From positions 1 to 64,000 of the forward strand of contig CAJXVM010000016.1 of NCBI GenBank assembly GCA_913061095.1: a stretch of 64,000 nucleotides of DNA, given 5' to 3'. The DNA comes from an uncultured Ignavibacteria bacterium (GTDB taxonomy: Bacteria; Bacteroidota; Ignavibacteria; SZUA-365). The notes under the pieces are model-generated. The model was not told the DNA's origin. It did not search any database and was given only the letters and a program-made list of their open reading frames with translations. The position numbers and the translations under genes are program-made. Positions 1 to 6,551 of the stretch are shown piece by piece. Each line of letters opens with the position of its first letter. Positions within the stretch are counted from its first letter, which is position 1.

Positions 1-257
1 GATTCGTGACTGTGGCTTTGAGAAACAATGCTGCGATCATCGGTCTTATTGCAGTCGATCCCTCCACGCAGGGGAGCGGTATAGGATCCCGTCTCATTGA
101 TGCGGTGCTCGACTACGCGTATTCCAGATCATGCATCGAGGTGCAGGTTGCAACACAGACAGCGAACACCGGCGCCTGCCGATTCTATGAGCGGAATGGC
201 TTCAGGGAACATTCGCGACAGCTGGTCTTGCACTACTGGAGGAAAAACGCAACATGA
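1..257 (+). CDS. WecD-like dTDP-4-amino-sugar N-acetyltransferase, C-terminal part
   Basis: C-terminal end of a GNAT-fold N-acetyltransferase; the frame is open to the window edge, so the true start lies upstream. It shows the acetyl-CoA loop (QGSGIGSRL) and a VATQTANTGACRFYERNGF stretch. That stretch matches the VATQ-N-A-Y-G end of E. coli WecD (RffC), which acetylates dTDP-4-amino-4,6-dideoxygalactose. The stop overlaps the start of the WecE-like aminotransferase by 4 nt (ATGA), so the two are translationally coupled and probably act in sequence: transamination, then N-acetylation. The family is clear. The exact sugar is inferred from the neighbour. Confidence 0.75.
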   Translation, partial: FVTVALRNNAAIIGLIAVDPSTQGSGIGSRLIDAVLDYAYSRSCIEVQVATQTANTGACRFYERNGFREHSRQLVLHYWRKNAT

Positions 258-1387
258 TCCCATACAATAAACCGGCGCTCGTCGGTGACGAATTGACCTA
301 TATCCGTGATGCCGTCGAAAGAGGGAAAATCGCGGGGAACGGCCATTACACCGCCCTCTGCCAGCGGTTCTTCGAGGAGCGGTACGGCTTTGAAAAGTGC
401 CTGCTCACGACGAGCTGTACGGATGCGCTTGAGTTGGCGGCACTTCTGCTCAATATCGGACCGGGAGATGAGGTCATTCTGCCCGCGTACACCTTCGTGT
501 CCTCTGCCAATGCGTTCGTGCTTCGCGGTGCAACGCTCCGATTTGCGGACAGCAGGCCCGATCACCCGAATATCGACGCAGACCGCATCGAGGAACTCAT
601 CACCGATCGAACAAAAGCCATCGTGGTGGTCCATTACGCTGGCATGGCCTGCGATATGGATGCGGTGCAGGCACTTGCACAGCGGCACGGAATCGCCGTC
701 GTTGAGGACGCCGCCCAGGCCATCAACGTCCTGTATAAGGACCGGCCGCTTGGTGGTATCGGCGATCTGGGGACATTCTCCTTCCACGAGACGAAGAACA
801 TCAACTGTGGCGAAGGGGGAATGCTAGTCGTCAATAATCCGGAGCTGCGGGAGCGCGCGGAGATCATCTGGGAAAAGGGAACGAACCGGGCCGCGTTCTG
901 GCGCGGGGAGGTGGATAAATATGGCTGGGTGGATGTCGGATCGAGTTTCCTGCCGTCGGAACTCAATGCGGCCTTCCTGTATGGACAGCTTCAGCACATC
1001 GATGAGGTGATAGCCCGACGTGTGGTGATCTGGGATGAGTATTTCGAAGCATTGAGGCCTTTGCAGGAATCTGGTGTGTTGGAGCTGCCGCGTATTCCCC
1101 AGCATTCCACGAATAACGGACACATCTTCTACATGCTGTGCCGCAGTGAGGATGAGCGCGATGCCCTGATCGGCCATCTAAAAGAGCATGGCGTGCACTC
1201 GGTGTTCCATTACCAGGTTCTCCATCGCTCGCCGTACTATCGGAAACGCCACGATGGCCGGGCGTTGCAGAACGCGGAGCGTTACGAGAAATCCCTGCTG
1301 CGGCTGCCACTGTACTCTGGCCTGACTGATGAGGAGGTACGCCACGTCGCTGCAAAAGTCACCTCCTTCTATCGTGAAGATGGCTGA
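254..1387 (+). CDS. wecE: dTDP-4-amino-4,6-dideoxygalactose transaminase (WecE type)
   Basis: PLP-dependent sugar aminotransferase of the DegT/DnrJ/EryC1 fold, 377 aa, collinear with E. coli WecE from its MIP start onward. It converts dTDP-4-keto-6-deoxyglucose to dTDP-4-amino-4,6-dideoxygalactose. Visible landmarks are TSCTDALELAALLL near residue 53, VVEDAAQ with PLP-contacting Asp152, and SFHETKN with the Schiff-base Lys181. The start codon overlaps the upstream acetyltransferase stop. The dTDP-sugar precursor could come from the RmlA-type gene at 8674, although no rmlB is present in this window. Assignment to WecE rather than a generic aminotransferase rests on the long shared motif strings. 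Confidence 0.92.
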   Translation: MIPYNKPALVGDELTYIRDAVERGKIAGNGHYTALCQRFFEERYGFEKCLLTTSCTDALELAALLLNIGPGDEVILPAYTFVSSANAFVLRGATLRFADSRPDHPNIDADRIEELITDRTKAIVVVHYAGMACDMDAVQALAQRHGIAVVEDAAQAINVLYKDRPLGGIGDLGTFSFHETKNINCGEGGMLVVNNPELRERAEIIWEKGTNRAAFWRGEVDKYGWVDVGSSFLPSELNAAFLYGQLQHIDEVIARRVVIWDEYFEALRPLQESGVLELPRIPQHSTNNGHIFYMLCRSEDERDALIGHLKEHGVHSVFHYQVLHRSPYYRKRHDGRALQNAERYEKSLLRLPLYSGLTDEEVRHVAAKVTSFYREDG

Positions 1388-1403
1388 CAGGCGGTCTTTG
1401 CAT

Positions 1404-1432
1404 AACTCCCCATCTCCCCATATATTACTCCC
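1404..1432. repeat. short CTCCCCAT-type repeat arm
   Basis: The gap between wecE and etfB holds a pyrimidine-rich, loosely periodic tract (CTCCCCATCTCCCCATA). It resembles the other short-period intergenic arms in composition and placement but has no obvious inverted partner. A related string (ACTCCATTCCCC) abuts the start codon at 5070. The assignment to the repeat class is weak. Confidence 0.3.
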
Positions 1433-1469
1433 TTGTGAACAATGACATCAACGCAGTACAGGATAATCA

Positions 1470-2219
1470 ATGAACATCTTCGTTTGCGTCAGTCACGTAC
1501 CTGACACCACCACGAAGGTCCAGGTCGGAGAGGACGGCAAGAGCATCGATCCCTCCGGCGTCACCTGGATTCTCAATCCATATGATGAATATGCCGTCGA
1601 GGCGGCGCTGCAGCTCAAGGAAGCCCGCGAAGGCGAGGTGACCGTGGTCTGCTTCGGTCCGGATGCGGTGAAGGAAACCATCCGCAAGGGACTCGCCATG
1701 GGCGCTGATAAAGGACTCCACATCAAGTCCGATCAGCCGCGCGACAGCTTCGGCACCGCGAAAGCGCTTGCCGAGACGCTGAAGGACCGCGAAGCTGACG
1801 TCATTTTCTGCGGCCGGCAGTCGATCGACTACGACGGCTGGCAGATGGCCGGACTCCTCGGCGAAATGCTCGACCTGCCGTCGGTTACCGTGGCATCGAA
1901 GCTGGAAATCAAGGAGGACGGCTCGATCGAGGCCGAACGCGAGATCGAGGGCGGCATGGAAACCGTCGTTTCGAAACTCCCCGCGGTGATTTCCGCGCAG
2001 AAGGGACTCAACGACCCGCGCTACCCGAAACTCCAGGGCATCATGCAGGCCAAGCGCAAGCCCATCGAAGACGTCGAGCCCTCGCCCTACAAAAACCGCG
2101 TCGAAGTGCTCGAAATGAGCAAGCCGCCCGTCAAATCCGCCGGCAAAATCGTCGGCGAAGGTCCTGACGCAGTCAAAGAGCTCGTCAAGCTGCTTCATGA
2201 AGAAGCAAAAGTAATCTGA
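1470..2219 (+). CDS. etfB: electron transfer flavoprotein subunit beta
   Basis: EtfB, 249 aa, the usual family length. It forms the soluble EtfAB heterodimer that carries electrons from acyl-CoA and related dehydrogenases to the quinone pool through ETF:quinone oxidoreductase. Recognisable features are the N-terminal VCVSHVPDTTTKV strand and loop, NPYDEYAVEAAL near residue 37, AMGADKGLHI, FCGRQSIDYDGWQ near 113, and the C-terminal KPPVKSAGKIV segment that docks onto EtfA. It is followed by etfA after a 104-bp gap filled by two repeat arms. It is a housekeeping gene, apparently unrelated to the polysaccharide locus. An O-linked or bifurcating specialisation cannot be judged from sequence alone. 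Confidence 0.95.
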   Translation: MNIFVCVSHVPDTTTKVQVGEDGKSIDPSGVTWILNPYDEYAVEAALQLKEAREGEVTVVCFGPDAVKETIRKGLAMGADKGLHIKSDQPRDSFGTAKALAETLKDREADVIFCGRQSIDYDGWQMAGLLGEMLDLPSVTVASKLEIKEDGSIEAEREIEGGMETVVSKLPAVISAQKGLNDPRYPKLQGIMQAKRKPIEDVEPSPYKNRVEVLEMSKPPVKSAGKIVGEGPDAVKELVKLLHEEAKVI

Positions 2220-2230
2220 CGGATTCAGAT

Positions 2231-2309
2231 TCTTCACCGCTTCACCCCTTTACCTCTTCACGAATGTAACAACCGACTTTACGCCTTTACCCTTTACGTC
2301 TTTACGAAA
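2231..2309. repeat. two same-direction family-A repeat arms between etfB and etfA
   Basis: Two arms at about 2231-2265 and 2272-2309, built from TTTAC/TTCAC units spaced 7-9 nt apart. Both point the same way and end in the family-A terminus (reverse complement WTCGTRAAG). The second carries the inner ACCGACTTTACGCC motif seen beside the four-helix-bundle cassette. Only pyrimidine-rich copies are present, so no hairpin forms. The second arm ends about 15 bp before the etfA start codon. Confidence 0.75.
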
Positions 2310-2323
2310 CAAACAGATACACC

Positions 2324-3295
2324 ATGAACATCCTCGTAATCACTGAACAACGCGACGGCAAGGTCAAAAAAGCTTCGTACGAAGCCATCCGTGCAGCGAA
2401 AAATGTCGCCGGCGAGCTCAATGCTGATGTTACCGCCGTACTTTTCGGCGCTGATGAAGCTGCCGCGAAGGCCATGGGCGGCTACGGGGCCGCGAAGACG
2501 GTGCATGTCGCCGACGAGAAGCTGAATCTCTATTCCAACGGCGCGTATGTGAAGTCCGTCGTGCAGATCGCCGAGAAGGAGGGCGCGGATATCGTGATGC
2601 TGCCCGCCACGGCGCTCGGCAAGGATCTCGCACCGCGGCTGGCCGTGCGCATGGACGGCGCGCTGGCGCCCGACGTGACCGAGCTGTCGGTGGACGACGG
2701 CGATATCGTCGCCCTGCGTCCCGTGTACGCCGGCAAGGCGCTCATCAAGGTGAAAGTCACCAGCCTGAAGAAAGTGTTCTCCCTGCGTCCCAACGTGTTT
2801 TCCGCGGGCGAAGCCGACGGCGCGGAAGCGCAGGTCGAAGCGTTTTCGCCGCAGCTCGACGACGCCGATTTCGTGACGAAGTCAACCGGTACATCCATCG
2901 CCAGCGGCAAACTGGACGTGGCGGAAGCGACGGCCATCGTGTCCGGCGGACGCGGACTGCAGGCTCCCGAGAACTGGAATCTCATCGAGGATCTCGCTTC
3001 GGCGCTCGGCGCGGCCACCGGCGCATCCCGCGCGGTCGTCGACGCCGGCTGGCGTCCCCACGCCGAGCAGGTCGGACAGACGGGCAAGACCGTCTCCCCG
3101 AATCTCTACGTCGCCTGCGGCATCAGCGGCGCCATCCAGCATCTCGCCGGCATGTCGTCCAGCAAAGTCATCGTCGCCATCAACAAAGACAAAGACGCCC
3201 CCATCTTCCAGGTCGCCGATTACGGAATCGTGGGGGATGTGTTTGAGGTGGTCCCCGCGCTTACTGACGAGCTCAAAAGTTTTCTCGGAAATTAA
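2324..3295 (+). CDS. etfA: electron transfer flavoprotein subunit alpha
   Basis: EtfA, 323 aa, partner of the preceding EtfB. The N-terminal half has the alpha/beta fold ([20 protein letters not shown]). The C-terminal FAD domain is intact: SGGRGL at about 207-212, [18 protein letters not shown] at about 238-255 and [15 protein letters not shown] at about 263-277. It binds the redox FAD at the dimer interface. Its stop codon TAA touches the next repeat hairpin, which occupies the entire gap to the bifunctional nuclease gene. Base composition is GC-rich, as in etfB. Confidence 0.95.
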   Translation: MNILVITEQRDGKVKKASYEAIRAAKNVAGELNADVTAVLFGADEAAAKAMGGYGAAKTVHVADEKLNLYSNGAYVKSVVQIAEKEGADIVMLPATALGKDLAPRLAVRMDGALAPDVTELSVDDGDIVALRPVYAGKALIKVKVTSLKKVFSLRPNVFSAGEADGAEAQVEAFSPQLDDADFVTKSTGTSIASGKLDVAEATAIVSGGRGLQAPENWNLIEDLASALGAATGASRAVVDAGWRPHAEQVGQTGKTVSPNLYVACGISGAIQHLAGMSSSKVIVAINKDKDAPIFQVADYGIVGDVFEVVPALTDELKSFLGN

Positions 3296-3360
3296 TCGTG
3301 AAGGGTAAAGGGTAAAGCCGTAAAGCCGGCTTCACCCTTTACGCCTTTTCCCTTTACGAA
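3295..3360. repeat. family-A hairpin filling the etfA/nuclease gap
   Basis: Two facing arms of about 33 bp (3295-3329 and 3328-3360) meet at a GCCGGC centre. The left arm reads ATCGTGAAGGGTAAAGGG; the reverse complement of the right arm reads TTCGTAAAGGGAAAAGGC. The whole 64-bp intergenic space is this element: it starts at the last base of the etfA stop codon and its last base begins the next ATG. No T-tract follows, so it is not a classical terminator. Confidence 0.82.
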
Positions 3361-3929
3361 TGAATAAGATTCGCGTTGAAATACTCGGCCTCTCCACCTC
3401 CACCTCCTCCGGCGGAGCGTACGCGCTCATTCTCCGCGAGGCGGAAGGTCCCCGGCGGCTGCCGATCATCATCGGGGCGTTCGAGGCGCAGGCCATCGCC
3501 CTGGAGATCGAGGGCATCAAGCCGCCGCGGCCGATGACGCATGACCTGTTGAAAGACATCGTGGACACGCTCGGGTACAACATCACCGAGGTGACCATCA
3601 CCGAGCTGCGCGAGGGCACGTTCTACGCGCGGCTGTCGCTTGACACCGCCGTCAGTGATGAAGTGGACTCCCGTCCCAGCGACGCCATCGCGCTCGCGGT
3701 GCGCTACGGCGTCCCGATATTCGTCGAAGAAGACGTACTTGCCGAAGCCGGCTTCGTGCCGGAAGGCGAAGAGGAGAGCACCGCCGTCGACGCCGACACC
3801 TACATGGAGCCGCGCGATCAGAAAATCGCCGACCTCAAGGAGAAGCTCGACGAAGCTATCAACAAAGAAGACTACGAAGCCGCCGCGCGCCTGCGGGACG
3901 AAATCCTTCGTCTCGAAAGCGGCGGATAA
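3360..3929 (+). CDS. bifunctional nuclease family protein (DUF151) with C-terminal UVR motif
   Basis: 189 aa. Residues 1 to about 130 are the BFN/DUF151 domain (LPIIIGAFEAQAIALEIEG, RPMTHDLLKDIVDTLGY, YARLSL, SRPSDAIALAVRYGVPIFV). A negatively charged linker follows, then a UvrB/UvrC (UVR) coiled-coil motif near the C terminus (IADLKEKLDEAI, then YEAAARLRDEI). Plant and bacterial DUF151 proteins have been described as nucleases, and the UVR motif suggests contact with UvrA/B-type or other protein partners. This two-domain arrangement is common in Bacteroidota and Chlorobiota. The start ATG directly abuts the repeat hairpin and no Shine-Dalgarno sequence is visible. The cellular role is not established. 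Confidence 0.9.
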   Translation: MNKIRVEILGLSTSTSSGGAYALILREAEGPRRLPIIIGAFEAQAIALEIEGIKPPRPMTHDLLKDIVDTLGYNITEVTITELREGTFYARLSLDTAVSDEVDSRPSDAIALAVRYGVPIFVEEDVLAEAGFVPEGEEESTAVDADTYMEPRDQKIADLKEKLDEAINKEDYEAAARLRDEILRLESGG

Positions 3930-3933
3930 GAAA

Positions 3934-4037
3934 ACTGGAACAACGAAGAGACGAAGAAAGCGAAGATTTTTTCAAGAAGCAGCCAACGTTCTCCTTTCAA
4001 TAGCCCTTCGTTTCCTTCGCTACCTTCGCTGTTCCCA
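3934..4037. repeat. family-E (GCGAAG) hairpin after the nuclease gene
   Basis: Left arm 3934-3966 (AACTGGAACAACGAAGAGACG...) and right arm 4004-4037, whose reverse complement starts AATGGGAACAGCGAAGGTAGCG. The arms match over about 33 bp around a loop of about 37 nt. It begins five bases after the nuclease stop codon. It has the same design as the other inverted short-period repeats but its own sequence. Confidence 0.78.
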
Positions 4038-4323
4038 TTAATTGCCCAGTTGACGAGACGTATGAAGCGTTTTACTCCACGGATTTCTGTGGGGATGCAG
4101 TATAGAGTGGCACACTGCACGGCACCGGTACGGCCCTGATTTCAGGGGCGAAGGTGCTGTTTTTCTTTTAGGTAAACCGGCCTCCGCATAACGAAAAATT
4201 AAGGAACCGACAAGTTCCACCGAACGCGCGGACGCAGTATATTTGAGGAATACATCCTCGGTCCCATTCCCCGAAATGGGACTGAATTGGCGGAGCCATA
4301 CCTAGTGGACAAGAATCATCTTT
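4038..4323 (+). promoter_or_regulatory. structured leader upstream of the NusG-like gene
   Basis: About 285 bp without a convincing ORF. On the plus strand it can form four successive hairpins: an intrinsic-terminator-like structure at 4120-4169; GGAAC/GTTCC with a 6-nt loop (4203-4218); GAGGA/TCCTC with a 5-nt loop (4245-4259); and a perfect 8-bp stem GTCCCATT/AATGGGAC (4261-4282). UpxY and RfaH proteins act on leader RNA or paused complexes near the start of long surface-polysaccharide operons. A terminator-bearing leader just before such a gene fits autoregulated antitermination. No confident -10/-35 pair was identified. The regulatory role is inference. Confidence 0.5.
4120..4169 (+). terminator. 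putative intrinsic terminator or attenuator in the leader
   Basis: CGGCACC (4120-4126) pairs with GGTGCTG (4153-4159) with one G-U pair. An inner stem GCCCTGA/TCAGGGGC sits between them, and TTTTTCTTTT (4160-4169) follows immediately. This is the layout of a rho-independent terminator, placed about 260 bp before the NusG-like start codon. Confidence 0.55.
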
Positions 4324-4403
4324 GTGGCACGAAGGCACAAGGACACGAAGCCACCAACAGAAAATTCCTTTTGTGTCTTTGTGTCTTCGCGACTTCGTGC
4401 TCC
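4324..4403. repeat. family-D (CACGAAG) hairpin
   Basis: Left arm 4324-4350 (GTGGCACGAAGGCACAAGGA...) and right arm 4370-4403 (TTGTGTCTTTGTGTCTTCGC...), with units of 8-9 nt around CACGAAG/CACAAAG. It lies 27 bp before the NusG-like start. A second, single family-D arm occurs at 4938-4975, so this gene is bracketed by family-D sequence. Confidence 0.75.
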
Positions 4404-4429
4404 CAAGATCATGAAATGCCCCCAAGATC

Positions 4430-4927
4430 ATGAGAAAGTGGAGAGTACTGTACGTACGGCCGCGGTGGGAGAAGAAGGTCGATGCGCAGCTGGAGGAGCG
4501 GGGCATCGAGCGCTTCCTGCCGCTGCGGGAGGAAGTACGGCAGTGGTCCGACCGGAAGAAGAAAGTCATCGCGCCGCTCTTCCCCGGCTACATCTTCGTG
4601 CATGTGGACGAAAAAGAGCGCGTCGCCGCCTTCGACGTGCACGGCACGCTGAAATACGTGCATTTTTCGGGCAAACTCGCCGAAGTACGCCCCTATATAA
4701 TAGATAGCCTTCGCATCGCCGTATACGGTCCGGCGGACATCGAAGTCACCGGGGAGCGCCTCGAATCCGGCACCCCCGTCAAGATCATCCACGGACCAAT
4801 GACCGGCGTCCGCGGCCTCCTCATAGAATACCGCGGCGAAAAACGCATCGCCATCGTCGTCGACTCCATCCGGCAGGCGGTAGTCATGGAAGTGGGTTTG
4901 AATGAAATCCAGGTCCTTGACAAGTAG
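4430..4927 (+). CDS. NusG-like transcription antiterminator (UpxY/RfaH type)
   Basis: 165 aa NusG paralogue. The N-terminal NGN domain (WRVLYVRPRWEKKVDAQLEE; ERFLPLREEVRQW; PLFPGYIFVHV) binds the RNA polymerase clamp. The C-terminal KOW domain is at about 112-150 (GTPVKIIHGPMTGVRGLL). In Bacteroidota, UpxY proteins are encoded first in capsule operons and allow polymerase to pass early terminators in their own leader. The position here fits: a terminator-bearing leader lies upstream and about 55 kb of polysaccharide genes downstream. It is much shorter than housekeeping NusG and lies away from secE/rpl genes. A family-D hairpin precedes it and a mixed repeat follows it. Confidence 0.85.
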   Translation: MRKWRVLYVRPRWEKKVDAQLEERGIERFLPLREEVRQWSDRKKKVIAPLFPGYIFVHVDEKERVAAFDVHGTLKYVHFSGKLAEVRPYIIDSLRIAVYGPADIEVTGERLESGTPVKIIHGPMTGVRGLLIEYRGEKRIAIVVDSIRQAVVMEVGLNEIQVLDK

Positions 4928-4937
4928 GCTATATCTT

Positions 4938-5028
4938 GGGGGCGCGAAGACACGGAGCCACCAAGACACGAAAGACCTGTTTCTTGAAAAAAGTCCTCTG
5001 TGTATATCTGTGTACATCTGTGGTGAAT
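4938..5028. repeat. mixed repeat: family-D arm plus opposite family-C arm
   Basis: 4938-4975 carries GCGAAGACACGGAGCCACCAAGACACG (family D). 4993-5028 carries TCCTCTGTGTATATCTGTG and a continuation whose reverse complement is the CACAGATGTACACAGATAT series (family C). The two arms face each other but belong to different sequence families. The element looks chimeric, or like two decayed elements side by side, between the NusG-like gene and the first gmd. Confidence 0.6.
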
Positions 5029-5069
5029 AATATTCTGCACACTCTCCCTGAATTAATACTCCATTCCCC

Positions 5070-6038
5070 ATGAAGAAAGCACTTATCACCGGTATCACCG
5101 GACAGGACGGATCATATCTCGCCGAACTTCTGCTGGAAAAGGGGTACGAAGTTCACGGCATTGTCCGCAGAGTCGCCATCGAAGCTCCGCAGCAGCGGCT
5201 CGGGCGGATTCAGCATCTTCTGAACGACATCGAGCTGCATCCGGCGTCGCTGGAGAGCTACCCGAGCCTGTTCAAAGTCGTGCGCGAGGTGCAGCCGGAT
5301 GAGTGCTACCATCTCGCCGCGCAGAGTTTCGTGAGCTATTCGTTCGAGGATGAATTCTCCACCTTCAACACCAACATCAACGGTACGCATTACCTGCTGT
5401 CGTCGATCAAGGAGAACGCTCCGGACTGCCGGTTCTATTTCGCCGGTTCCAGCGAAATGTTCGGCAAGGTGCGCGAAACGCCACAGAACGAGGATACCCC
5501 GTTTCATCCACGCAGCGCCTACGGCATCACAAAGGTTGCCGGTTTCGATCTCACCCGCAATTACCGTGAAGCTTACGGAATCAAAGCGGCCAGCGGCATA
5601 CTCTACAATCACGAATCCCCCCGCCGCGGATTCGAATTTGTCACGCGCAAAATCAGCAGCACCGTCGCTCGCATCAAGCAGGGCAAAGCAAAGGAACTGC
5701 GTCTCGGAAACCTCGACGCCAAGCGCGACTGGGGCTACGCAAAAGAATACGTCGAAGCCATGTGGCTCATCCTCCAGCAGGACGACCCCACCGACTACGT
5801 CATCGCCACCGGACAGACCCACAGCGTCCGCGAGTTCTGCAACGTCGCATTCGAGCATGTCGGACTGAATTACGAAGATTACGTCGTCGTCGACCCGGCG
5901 TTTTATCGGCCCGCGGAGGTTGAGTTGCTGCTTGGGGATCCGTCACGGGCGAAGGCCGAACTCGGTTGGAAGCCGGAGACGTCATTCGAGGAGCTGGTGA
6001 GGATGATGGTTGAGGCGGATCTCGAAGCTATGTCGTAA
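5070..6038 (+). CDS. gmd: GDP-mannose 4,6-dehydratase family protein
   Basis: 322 aa extended short-chain dehydrogenase. It has [19 protein letters not shown] (Rossmann NADP loop), LAAQSFV, the SSEMFGKV active-site Ser/Glu region, YGITK (Tyr-x-x-x-Lys), NHESPRRG and WGYAKEYVEAM, all diagnostic for GDP-D-mannose 4,6-dehydratases. The product is GDP-4-keto-6-deoxy-D-mannose, precursor of GDP-D-rhamnose, GDP-perosamine or GDP-L-fucose. No reductase lies beside it, unlike the second gmd at 55274, so it may feed a different sugar. It is 24 aa shorter than the second copy. Its stop codon lies inside the left arm of the four-helix-bundle cassette, so that insertion defines the present C terminus. 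Confidence 0.87.
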   Translation: MKKALITGITGQDGSYLAELLLEKGYEVHGIVRRVAIEAPQQRLGRIQHLLNDIELHPASLESYPSLFKVVREVQPDECYHLAAQSFVSYSFEDEFSTFNTNINGTHYLLSSIKENAPDCRFYFAGSSEMFGKVRETPQNEDTPFHPRSAYGITKVAGFDLTRNYREAYGIKAASGILYNHESPRRGFEFVTRKISSTVARIKQGKAKELRLGNLDAKRDWGYAKEYVEAMWLILQQDDPTDYVIATGQTHSVREFCNVAFEHVGLNYEDYVVVDPAFYRPAEVELLLGDPSRAKAELGWKPETSFEELVRMMVEADLEAMS

Positions 6039-6548
6039 AGACGTAAAGGCGTAAAGGGGAAAGTCGGCTGAGCCGATGACATTATTCTTAACGGGGAGGT
6101 TTTATGGGAGAGTTCAAGCGTGCGCATGAAGATCTGGATGCGTGGAAGCTGGGGATGGATGTTGTGGATGCAGTGTATAAGTTGACTGCTTCATTTCCGA
6201 GGGAGGAGTTGTTCACCTTGACCTCGCAGATTCGTAGAGCGGCGATTTCGATCCCGACGAATATCGCCGAAGGCGCGGCGAAGGAAAGCTGGAAGGACAG
6301 TCTCCGGTTCTACATCATAGCCAGAGGCTCCCTCAGCGAACTCGAGACCGAACTCAAAATCGCTGAACGCCAGCGGTACATCAGCGATACGAACGAACTT
6401 GAAAAATTGCTTCAGCGTGAGTCGAAAGTCCTCTCTGGATTGATAAACTCAATACGACGAAAGCTGAAAAACAACGAAAGAAAATAACGATTATCAGGGC
6501 GTGAATATATCAGCCGACTTCACGCCTTCACCCTTCACCCTTAACGAC
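6032..6548. mobile_element. family-A cassette carrying a four-helix-bundle gene
   Basis: Inverted arms flank one gene. The left arm (6032-6071) starts GTCGTAAAG. The right arm (6510-6548), reverse-complemented, starts GTCGTTAAG. Both end inward with the identical 11-mer AAGTCGGCTGA. The outer terminus fits the WTCGTRAAG end of the empty family-A copies at 2265, 2309, 3295, 3360, 7444 and 10574. The cassette fits exactly between gmd, whose stop lies in the left arm, and the DegT gene, whose ATG is 4 bp past the right arm. No target duplication was recognised. Confidence 0.75.
6104..6487 (+). CDS. four-helix-bundle protein (23S rRNA intervening-sequence type)
   Basis: 127 aa. Clear family features: FKRAHEDLDAWKLGMDVVDAVY at the N terminus, FPREELFTLTSQIRRAAISIP in helix 2, NIAEGAAKES, RFYIIARGSLSELETEL in helix 3, and a C-terminal basic helix (SIRRKLKNNERK). 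Founding members are encoded in intervening sequences of spirochaete 23S rRNA genes. The fold is shared with Avd of diversity-generating retroelements and its basic surface suggests nucleic-acid binding. A strong GGGGAGG lies 6 nt before the ATG. It is the only cargo of the repeat-flanked cassette 6032-6548 and has no metabolic link to its neighbours. Confidence 0.92.
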   Translation: MGEFKRAHEDLDAWKLGMDVVDAVYKLTASFPREELFTLTSQIRRAAISIPTNIAEGAAKESWKDSLRFYIIARGSLSELETELKIAERQRYISDTNELEKLLQRESKVLSGLINSIRRKLKNNERK

Positions 6549-6551
6549 CTT

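Noticed and set aside
2231-2309. Transcription terminator between etfB and etfA
   Set aside because: Both arms are pyrimidine-rich in the same direction, so they cannot pair and there is no stem.
6032-6548. Four-helix-bundle gene as part of an rRNA intervening sequence or diversity-generating retroelement
   Set aside because: No 23S rRNA sequence, reverse transcriptase or template/variable repeat pair occurs nearby. Only the protein family is shared.
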